From NCBI GenBank assembly GCA_002633005.1, contig NMRA01000468.1:159152-223151 (forward strand): a DNA stretch of 64,000 bases. The letters run 5' to 3'. Source of the stretch: Phoronis australis. Lineage: Eukaryota > Phoronida > Phoronidae. Below the pieces are notes generated by a model. That model ran no database searches and was not told where the DNA came from. It saw nothing but the letters and a program-made list of their open reading frames with translations. The position numbers and the translations under genes were made by a program. Positions 12,001 through 24,000 of this stretch are shown here, piece after piece (the first letter of the stretch is position 1; every line of letters starts with the position of its first letter).

Positions 12001-15000
12001 CACAGGCGATGAACTTTGTTGTTGGGGTGACAAACGGGGCTCTGGAGGACCACTGTGGCTAACATCCAAATGGTGTGGTCGTGGTGGGCCATTGTAGTTT
12101 GGCATTGGGTGAGTGGGCACTCTATTACTAGGTAACCTGTCTTGTGGACCATGGCTGCCTGGGGGTCCATATGGCATTGGCAGATAGTTGTTGCTTGGTG
12201 CATGTTGGGATCCAGCTGGAGCAGGATACTGGTGATGGTGATAACCTTCATCTGGCCTAAGATTGTCGCTGTGGGGAGGAGGTTGTTGTCGGTCACCAGG
12301 CCTCAAGGGACCATTGGGTACCCTTTGAGGTATCATCTCTTCAAGCCTGGTGCTGTCGCTAGGGCTCCTATGTGTTGGACCAACAGGCATCTGCCGATGC
12401 GGCAGCATGCCTTCTGGTCGACTGGTACCATCATGGTGACTTAGTGGTCTTGCACCATCAGGCCGGCTCATTCCATCCTGAGGTCCACTTGGCCTCAAAC
12501 CTTGACCTCTGTACGGTACAGAAGTGTCGGGTCTCCCACTCCCATCATAGCCACTGTGTGGTCTGGCAATACCACCCTGATGATCATGCGGTCTCTTTGC
12601 ATCCATAAGTTTGCCACCATGAGGTTCCCTGACATTTTGTAAGCCTAGATGTGGACTTCTGTTATCCTGGTGCCCATGTTGCTTGGGATGAAGAGCCGGT
12701 GGTGTGAGATGATCTGAAGCCACAGCTGACTGCGGACCATGACCAGACTGCTGCGGTGGACTGAAACAGAAATTACAAGAGGTGCCAGATGGTAAATGAT
12801 GGACATGTATATAAAATTAGACATTACTGGGAAAAATGAATTTCAATAGCAAAATAAAAGTGCAGCTCTTTTTGGAATAATTAGAAAATTGGCCGAGATA
12901 CATGCACCTAAGACTGAATAAATAAAATTAACAAATCTGCACACACCAGATGCACAAATTATTTCACGTATGGACTAATTAATGTCAAGTGTATTACTGA
13001 GGCTAAGATTAACCCTATTACACAAAAGCGCCCAGTGATGATCCATGAGCATGAGCTAATGAATTTTAATTTTATACTAGTGCTTGTTTTGATAAGTATA
13101 ACATCAAGGAAGCATCTTCCGTGAAGTGAAGTCATTTATATATATTCACCTACTACGCATTGTTTTCCACTCACACTACATTCCCTCTCTTTCATGCACT
13201 GAAGAGACAATTATATGCTGTTGCACAGAGAACAAGTGAAACCTGGGATCCATTCCATATTGTTATCTTTTTGCGAGGACATCACGAAAGATCATGCAAG
13301 TGAAATGGTGCATTCAACTTGACTACCGTACAGTATTATAATGTTGAAATTCTAGTGATTTGTCCTCGAGGCTAAATCTTTGAAAAATGGAGGAAAGTTC
13401 ACATGGCAAGATTTTCTACCACCAGTGGCTCACAAGTGTCTTGCGTTATAGAACACGGCCTAGGATTCAAACACAAACCAAACCACTGTGCCATATTGTC
13501 CTGCTTTATGGTTTATACAGAGCAAAGAATTTTAATAGTCTGACATCTAGACAATGTTTACGATAATGACAAAAATGCCTCTGCAGTGCAGTAAATTTTT
13601 AATTCCATTGATGCAGTGCCCATGTGGTAATAGAAGCACACATCTTCTTGTAACTGAGCAACAGTTAGTCACACGCAGCTCAACAGTGTCTGTCTCGCAA
13701 CATACAGTGATATTGCATGGCTTACATCAACATTCACCTCAAACAAGCAGACCACACAGTTTAATCCTTGCGACATTACAAATGTCACAAATGAGGGAAA
13801 GGCAAACAAAAAATTGGCTGCTGACCTTTTATCGCAAATTGATTGTTTAGCGGTTCCTTTACATCTATGAAATGCCTGCTTGAAACTTAGTCATCCCATG
13901 CTTCTTAACTGGGGGGGTTACTTCACTATTCTGACACTATTGATCCTGTGGGATTGGAATTTGGATACTACTCCTTTAGCGCACCAAAATGACTCTTACC
14001 CTCAAGACTCAGAACAGAGTCAGAAGCTTTACAGAAACAGACTATGGTAAAGAATTTCTTTGTAGACTTTTACTTCCCAAAATGAGTTCTTTTATGGAAA
14101 TATAGTCAGAATGCATCATTTTGTTAGGAGTTTGTCAAGAAAAGACACAGTTTGGAACTAAACCCAATGCATGCGCCACCCATTAAAAACACCCCCAGCC
14201 TTGGGTATCAACAGTGTAACTCATCCTGGAAAAACTAAGGTGCTTACAAATCCTAACAGCAAATACTAAAGAAGAAAACTATTCTTTGGGCTAGCGCATG
14301 TTGTACTGCAATCCAGGTATTCTGACACACCCATGGCTTGAAATGTTACATTTGCAATTGAAATGAAATAGAGCGTTACAACCTGCACTAGACATATCAA
14401 TCAAAATTCACTCTATCAGTTTCCACTCATTAATGAAATGCCTTTTGGCATATTTTGTTATAGTCAATTGCTCTACTTACTATCCCGAAACAACTGCAAT
14501 GTGACTATTTCACAGGGTCTACGTAATCACAGCACAGGCACAGATGCAGAGTCCGGAGTAACAATCTCTCCCCCCCCCCCCACACATTCAATCGCTTTTG
14601 CACTGTACTATGATAATCTAAAGTGGTCTTTATGTTTGTCTCTTGTTGAACACCTCTCATCATAGACTGAAGTCATGTTTGCAGTAATGCTCACCTAATG
14701 AGGTCACAAATCTTCAAGATCAGCGATGAACGTCCACAAAATATGTCAACAAACACATTTCACTTTCGCCACTACAGTAAAATCTCACCAATTTTGAACA
14801 AAAGTAATCATCAAAAAAACTTTCCATTTTTCAAAAGCTTCTAAGATTCTTGTAAACGTTTGAAATTTTTCAAAATATTATTTGGTGGTAGCCAAGAACA
14901 TGTAAAAACATTACTTTACTGCTAAATGTCTTTCACGAAAATGTCAAAAAAAAATTTCACTCGTCCACCATATTGCACCATAAATTAGTGAGACCTTACC

Positions 15001-18000
15001 ATATACCCTTTCAGTGCCGACACATACCTCGTTTCGTTGGCGTTCCTCTCAGTAGCTGTTGCCTCCAGTGTGATAGGATGGACAAATGAGGTCTGTCGAG
15101 ATATGTGACTGAAAAGAAATGACACTTTGACAGTCAAGACTGTAGATGAAAAATCCCAGAGCCTTGTGTCATTGTAAGACTCTCGGCAATAATGGAGACT
15201 TCAAATGGGCATTTTCCGTGCGGCGTCAAGGTCTTTCATATGAAATGAGTTACCCAAATTCAATCTATCTCCCCCCCTCCCCAGTACTTACAGTTGTAAG
15301 GAGCGCAGAACCACATATTTTTATTAAGTTAGTGTTTTTAATCTATCTTCGCATAATATGATAATTTTTTTCAGTTTGAAACATGACATGGCAGAAGGCG
15401 GACTTTCATTTGCTCGTGTTTCTCAACAAAAATAACTTTTCAGGAAAATCTGCTTTTCTTTTAGCATGGTTTGTATGGAGCAGCTAATATCAAACAACAT
15501 TTGGTAAAATTTTCAGCATTTGCAACAATATGATAAGCCATTGAAAAATAGAAGTAAAGCAATTTTAGCAGCTATTTTGTCCATAATTGAAGAATTCTTA
15601 ACGTAATCCTGGATATTGTGTATATTGTATTGCAACTAATCAAAGCCTTTTGGTATCAAGAAAATGTGCTATGTATTGAAATAAGAGTTACAATATACAA
15701 ATCAACATTGACAATGTAATATTAAGTACTATTAATAACGTAAATAAATATAGATTATTACATGGCGAAGTCGTTATCCCCCGTTATCTAGAGCACGAGT
15801 GGATTTTGGAGAATTATCGCCCGAGGGGCGTCAGCCCCGAGGGTGATAATTCTCCAAAATCCACGAGGGCTCTAGATAAGGGGGATAACGGCTGAGAACA
15901 TGTAATAATCTATTTATACCACATACTAAACGAGAAACATTGCAATGAATCGATTTACCTTTTCTGACTCTCCACAGCTTTGTAACTACATTCTATGTCA
16001 GAGGCCCGGGGTCGGAGGTCGTGACCTTTTTAGAAAAGCCCGGTTATTTTTGTCAAATATTGCTTTTACTCAAAACCAATTGAAAACTTAAACATTATAG
16101 CAAGGAGTACACTCCTTGATTATAGAAATAAATTGAATTTATAAATTAAGGTTTACCAACTATTATAGCTTAAAACACTTTTTTTTGTTCACGCTAAGCT
16201 TCGACCGGGAAATTATCGTCTGCTAAAGTAGGTTACCACTGGTAACTGAATATAATTCTCAAGTCAAAGATCGTGACGACACGATACCCGCATTCAAACT
16301 AGAGATCGGTGATTTACAAGTAAGAAGACATGAGAGAAAAATTTCACGGAATTAAGATATCATTTTTATGGAAATTATGTGTCTTATTTTCCGTAACGTA
16401 TAAGCACAGTACAATGCGGTTTGTTGAACGTGCGATTATTGCGCGTGCTCATTTAAGTATTCTATTTTCACTATTGATGACGTCAGTCGCTGCGTGGTGT
16501 AGTGGTAAAGTCGGCGACCAGCAATATTAGGGTCCCGGGTTCGACCCCGTCCTCGGTTTCCCGCCAAATCGTTATCTCACTAGTGAGATAACTTTATGGG
16601 TTATTACACGGTTGTATCTGCCATTTGACGCTAATATCGTGGTATAAATTACAATATCATATTATCATATTCCTCATAAAAAGTGTGACCTTATCAAAAC
16701 AAAAATGTAGGGATTTAACATTGTACCAATACCATAAGCAGTTAAAAATCCTACACTGCTCACAACAGAGGTCACTTCTGCAGGATGGCCCCTGTGCTCA
16801 ACTTGCAAGAGAAAACAAATACAGTAGTCTGACCGCAGTACAGTGGTCACATATCATAGATGACATTTTAAAACCACAAGATGTAACCAGGGTAACGGGT
16901 TTTCTGTACAACCAGAAAAATTGTAAAAATGGAAGAATTTGGGAGATATCTGCATGCTTTACAAGTGAAACACATCTGCATACCACTGAGGCTTCTCTGA
17001 CAGAATGAAGCCTACGCCACACTCATTGTACTAGATGATATCAGGTCAATACAGGAAATACTTGACACTCAAGGAGGGGATATCACTCAATAAGTAAACA
17101 TACAAGTACCACACTATCATGTCATATTACAATTTTGATTACTGTCTTCCCAGCAGTGGACAGTTATTTGAACTTAAACAGCACTTTTCACAGGAAGTCA
17201 CAGTAAACAAAATTCAAACTTTGATGTACTCACTTTGCACAAATGTGTAATACAACATCAGAGCACATTTTGATTAAGCCTAAATGAGCGCAATGGGCAT
17301 ACCCAATACTTGTACAGTTCTCATAAAGTTTATACTGTTTGTCATTACAATGAAAGGCCATAGACAACGTGACTAGCTGTCTTCTATTTTATGTCACTAA
17401 ATAAAATGAATTACTAATAAAATTTTGCTCAGCTTTTCTCCATGTAACAAAATGTCAGTCGAAATGTTTATCTTTGATGTAAAGACGAACTTCAATTGAT
17501 CTTCATAATGGCCCCTATCATATTACTGCTATAACTGGTCGTCATCAGTGTCCAAACCCCTTGTTATCAAATTTCCACTCCCTCAGCGGCTGGCATACTA
17601 TCACCAAGTCATTTCCTACACTGGCAAAAATTATTGAAACTTGCATATCATATGCCCTGCTCTTCTGAGATTCACCCAATGAAGAAAAGAGCAACTTCAA
17701 TGGATTATTTCATTTAAAAATAGGATTGTCACAAGACGTTGCACATAATCCGTTAATTCCATAAACTCGTTCTTCAAACAATAGCCTCCAGTCACCACTT
17801 AAATTAATTTCATTCAAAACTTTTTCTAAAGTGCATCCAAAACTTGCCAGTCGAGATTTGAATTCGGCCATATTAAATAAACCCGGGCAAGAATTCAGAC
17901 AACATGCATCAATGGAACTAACCTATCAGACAGGAGGGAGACATCAGGTCATTAAGAACTGAACCATTTACTACACCTGTTGATTACATTTGAAACTGAT

Positions 18001-21000
18001 ACCCAGGTATGTACCTGAAAACTTGAGAAATACACAGCACCAAAAATGTCTGCGTGCTTTTACACACTTTCACACCATACTGTGATATTTCGTGAATGCC
18101 AACAATTTATATTAAACCCTCCTGCGCCACCTGTGACCAAAGCTGACCAACAATCCTAATATCTACAGCAAAACATCAAATTTTCAATCATCAACATCAA
18201 ATCAAAATGTGATCAGTGTGCGCCTTCCACATAAAAGTGGGAAATGGAGAAGAAGTCTCCAGGTAATATCTCTATTGCTATTTTACATTACTCACCATAT
18301 GAGTGAGTCACAACAAACCAAGGACCCAGAGTATAACATTGTAACTTAACAGGTTTCCTTTTCATTGGTTGAGAATGCTCAGAATACCATGAGACTTGCT
18401 GGTAGAGTAAACCACTTATAGGTGGGGAATTGGGATTTCAGAGTTTACCACAAGGACAGGAAATACTTTCAAACAAAGCTTCTAGGGCTATTCATGCACA
18501 TTATGACCAACACTATCAATATGAATGTTAATAAATGAAATCACAACACTGCTCTACTGACCACAAGAGAGGTAGTTATATCAGACTAGTACCCAGCAGA
18601 CTATGATAACATAATATGGAAGAAAAAGAAAATTTTATTCCGACGGATAATTCAACCGATATATCAATGAAAAGAAATTTTTGCTGGAAAGTCATTAAAA
18701 TTTGCACTCTAAAGCGATTGCAAATTGCAGAATAAACAAAGTTGGTTAAGGTTATCCATCTGTTTTTTTATTTATATTTAATTGCATACTCCCTCACCAC
18801 AATTGGCCAGGAGATACTCCCTCACTACAACTGGCCAGTAGATACTCCCTCACCACAACTGGACAGGAGATACTCCCTCACTACAACTGGCCAGTAGATA
18901 CTCCCTCACCACAACTGGACAGGAGATACTCCCTCACCACACCAGGCCAGGAGATACTCTCACCATAAAACCATGGTACACTATGCACACTTGCAAACCT
19001 TCGAAAAACTGAAATTTGACATATTTCGTGAAACTGAAGAAACTTTAGGGTAATCAAAATCTTTCCATTGGCAGTTAGTTCTACTGAGGATGTGACAACA
19101 ATTCCGCAATACATAACTGACAATTGATGATGCATTGGTCACATCTAGGACTTCATAGAACTAGAATACATTTACCATCAAAATATAAGTCTGTTACACC
19201 CATTCACCAAAGAAACATGCGATTTGATACAGGCCAACTGGTGTTTTAGGCCAAATAACTCAGTCACATAGTACTTCTTCAAAAACAGGAATATTAAGTT
19301 TCCAATCCTTTCAATTTGAATCACAAAAATGTTAATTTTCATCAAATTTTTAAATTTCTCACACCAGATGTAGATGTCCTTTCGTTCCTCACCGTGTGCG
19401 AGATGAAAAATATGATACAGGAAGAGCAACATTAAACATAGATTAAGAAAACTTCAGTCTATTATGGTCTTGATTTGCAGTGTGTAGATGTCATAACTCA
19501 ACATTTGGTAAAGATCTCTTGGTTTGCAGTGTGTAGATGTCATAACTCAACATTTGGTAAAGGTCTCTTGGTTTGCAGTGTGTAGATGTCATAACTCAAC
19601 ATTTGGTAAAGATCTCTTGGTTTGCAGTGTGTAGATGTCATAACTCAACACTTGGTAAAGATCTCTTGGTTTGCAGTGTGTAGATGTCATAACACAACAC
19701 TTGGTAAAGATCTCTTGGTTTGCAGTGTGTAGATGTCATAACTCAACATTTGGTAAAGATCTCTTGGTTTGCAGTGTGTAGATGTCATAACTCAACATTT
19801 GGTAAAGATCTCGTTACATGCAATGAGGTAAACAGCCTTGGAAAACTGGAAAAATGAGAATTTTTTGCAATTACTTTTTGTGAGAAATAGGCGAAGTGTT
19901 ATCGGAGATCTTTCTGCGAATCAAGCAGTTGTAATGTATCTGAAGAAAAACTTCTGCAACAGCAACCATGGCCTTACTTACATGTTACACACTTCTTAGA
20001 GACAACTGACTATTTTTGATCAACTTGAAAACGGGGAAACTCTTCACATAAAGGAAGGTAAATACTTCTCATTTTTATTAAAGCAGTAGAATTTTTATAG
20101 AGTTTTAGTTTTTATTTTGTCAAATTTGTCAAGAAAAATGAGCATGAAAAGTTAATATTACTTCATTATTTGCATGGATTGTACTTTATAGCAATCATAA
20201 AACAAACACCTAAAAATAACCATCTTAACAATAAAACCAATCTCTGAAACTATAAAATTACATTCCAGGCAATCATTTTTATACGAAATTGAAGAGAAAT
20301 TCAAAAAGTTTGAACTTAGAACACCAATGTGTCCATGTTGCCAAAGCATTTTCTCTGTTTACTCCCAAACTTGTTATCAAAAGAACTTTGGTTATTGTTT
20401 ATGACTTTAATGGTTACAAATAATAGTTTCTAAAGGACTAAAACAAAAGCCTGTAAACATTGCCGAACTATTAAACAGCTGTGTGTCATGTGACTGACTA
20501 TCAAAATCAAGCCATGTCAACATACTCACCCCATCACATGTAGACCCCATGTCAATCAAACAGCAGGGACACCAACTGATCACAGCATGTGACAACAACC
20601 GCCAGCACAAATGGTGCTAGCCATCATCCACATCAATGCATATTGCCAGACAAAAGACATAAAAACCCACCAACAGGAGGCACTAAGTTCATTTCCCAAC
20701 AGGAGAACCAAAGATCAAATAGATAAAGCTATTGCTCCAACCTAATTATGGTAAAATCTACAAGACATGTTGTAGAGGCTAATAATTCCATGTAAAGAAA
20801 TAAACAAAGACATTTGTTGTTTAGATAAAAACATGTTCCTCTTTTTTGCAGTTTGTTTACATCAAATGTGCCAGCTTTGACCTGCCTCTAAAGGGCATTT
20901 CACACCAACATGGAGGTGTTGATGTTTTGAGGAGTCGCGATGTTTTGTGGAGTGGCGGTTGTTAGGTATAGTTAACTGGATCCTGAAAGGTCCTGGATCA

Positions 21001-24000
21001 AAGTTTTAACTTAAAAGTCTGCAGTAAAGTAAGGTAGATTTCACACCAGAGTATCAATAGTTTGATGCGGTGTGAACGCTTACCTTTGGTATCCTCGGAG
21101 TTACTCCTTGGTGTCTGCCAATGACGGAACATATTATGGTATTACTTTTGAAATTTCGTTTGAAAAACATTCACCTTTCTACTAGTCGTCGACTACACAC
21201 CCTTCATGTACTTTATTATCCAACCACATAATATACGACAAATCAAATTTGAGAAATACAACTGCATGACAATTTGGGAGCATCATCTTGCGATAACTTT
21301 GGTGACCCACACAACAACCTGCGAAAATTTCAGTGTCCAGTATCCATCAAAGATGGTTTGAAATGTTCAAATAATTTTGCAGTTTACATCGATGAGCTTT
21401 TGGTGCCGGAGTAAAGTTGGTATGACAAGTCCTTGACATCAAAACCTTCAACAACAAAAAAGCAACTAGGTAAAAGCTACATACCTGTACTCTTAGAAAT
21501 TATTTCATTACACAGAATGGAAAAGAGTTTTTTTTTTNGACACGCCTTTGCAGCTTTCAAAATCGGGATGAGCGGCTTTCTCCTCTGTACCATTAGCCAG
21601 GGGAGATCTTCATTCACAAAGAATTCTGTACCTTTGAAATTCTTGCGCCCCGACCAAATTTTCTCTCTTTGTTCGAAAAAGGTGAATTTTGCAATTATTG
21701 CCCGAGGTTTTCCATTCTTTTTCACTCCTGTTCTATGCACACGCTCGAATGAGATGTCTGTTATGTTGAAAACCGTTTTCAAAACGGAGCATAACTTTTC
21801 TTTACAGGACTCCCCGTCGCTTTCTTGTATGCCACCGAATCTAAGGTTTGAACGGCGTGATTGAAACTCGATATTACATAGTTGTTTATTCAGCCTTTCA
21901 TTTTCTTCCGTCAGCGCCCTTATATTTGTTTCATTGTTTTTAGAGCGTTCGCTACTTTCCTCCGCCAATGAGTGAGTTATTGCGATAGAATTCTTGATTT
22001 CCGACAGAGTTGAGCTCATACCTGCTAACTGTTCCTTGATAGATGAAAGCCAGGCGGGCTCTGTCTCGGGTACGGTACGAGTTTCGCCACTCATTGAAAC
22101 TGACCTCGTAGCCACAGAATAATCAGCAATAGTCTTCTTCTGTTTGGAGCGGCCCATCATTCAAAAAACGTGCAAGCAGAAATACAACGGTATGAGAAAT
22201 TTGAATTTCGCGGGGCGTCTCAGCAGAGCTCCTCAAAACACGTCTTCTCGCTCCGCCATTTAACCGGAAGTCCAGAATGGAAAAGAGTTGTTTCTAAATG
22301 TTACCACAGTGATAAAAATTTGAAGATCATTTGTTATAAACCCACGTCATGGTTAGATGCAATTCATGAACTTAATGCCGAATTGACATTGGCAAACTCA
22401 GCGCCAATTTAATTTGTCATTTAAGAATGACAAAGATGACAACAGCAAAATGTACATTGAAATAAATAGGCCTGAAATTGACAATATAAGCAAATCAAAT
22501 CAGGCACTGGGTACAGGACAGGATTGCTACTCTCATCACTGCTTTTATTAAATTATAAAAGCATGGGATACAAAAACACAGTCAGATATACCACACTGAC
22601 CAGTATTGCTTCCAAAAGACTAAGTACATGATTGGAAGAATTATTTCCACTTCCACACAAAGGCCTGGGCTCATTTTCATTGTGAAGCTTTCGTGAATTA
22701 ATCAAGCAGAAAATATCCACTACACACCAATCATACAGTCATAACAAAGGTTACAATGCAAATGTTCTGGGTAGACATTTTTCTTGCCTGTGGTGTGTAG
22801 GCTTATTAATGTCTAAACATTCTGGGAGACTGGAGCAAATCAAGCATTCACTAGCAGCAGGTGAATCAGCAACCAGCCCTCAATGGAAGAAGGACTAGAA
22901 AAAGAATTTCAGCGAAATTTCTTAAGTTTCAGATGGAGAGTCCTTGAAATTGCTACTTTTCAATTTTCTATGATTTCACATGAAGGCTTCAAGTTTTATC
23001 AAGTACTATGCAATTATTGACTTACACAATGAAGGGTGGACATATTGACCAAAAGTGAAAGTCAATAATTGTTTCATTATGTAATTACATTCACAAAGTA
23101 ATCCATGACATGATTGGAGGATTGAGCTTTTGATCATGTCATTCGATTGGCCGGTTAGCAACCAGTTTTTAAGATGGGAGAAAAATAATCACACCTGTTG
23201 ACCTTTTGAACAGCCACTATTATTCAATCAAAAAAAATCACCAAAATGACCTTTACTTCACATTTCAAGGGTGAATGCTCACAACTTTTCAAAATGTCGT
23301 CTAAAGGCAGCTAGGGCACTGAGAATTCAGCAGAGTGTTTATTTTGGTGTTACATAACTTTTGTGAGAAAATAGTTTTAATTGTCCAATTCCTTGTGTCC
23401 TAAATTGGTGAGATATTACTTCAGTTGAGATATTACTTCAGTTAAGTTCTTATTTAAAAGAGATCAGTGATGTCCTGTGACTGACATGCAAATCTAAACA
23501 ATAACAATTAACAAAACTGTCATTCTTTCATTTCTCTAAAGCTCTTTACAAGGTTAAGATGTCCAGATTTTCCTAGTGTGTTGAGTTTTCATGTTTATTT
23601 TTCTTGAAGCTGTTCATAAATACGGTTTCCGCTTATCCACCATAATGCCTTGCACACTCACTAGATGAAGCCGTGACTATGCCTCCATTTGGCAGCAGTC
23701 GTCATCAAACATAACACAAGTCACCTCTGTACTGCGAAAGTTTCGCCTAGAATCCCTAGATAGTCAAAAACGCATAAAGAATCTATATCTCACGCCATTC
23801 GACAATTTCATACTAGTTTATTTGATGATCCAAAAACTCAGAAGGATGAGTAGCCTCGTTCTTACTTACAGTGCACCGTTAGCTTCGTGCAAGCCGAAAA
23901 TACAGTCAAATTCCTGACTGCATTCACCTGCTACTTGGAAAGTCATGCGACTTGGCAAGGTTGGCGAGGCTGATAGGTCCCAAATGTCCCATTACTTTTA

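Noticed and set aside
12000-12608. ORFs on both strands across 12000-12608
   Set aside because: Shadows of the 948-base Pro/His-rich exon, kept open by its composition.
16489-16559. Functional tRNA gene
   Set aside because: A and B boxes are present but no clean acceptor stem or anticodon arm can be drawn; a SINE head is more likely.
16625-17008. 127-codon plus-strand ORF
   Set aside because: No domain, composition typical of random AT-rich sequence, no splice or promoter context.
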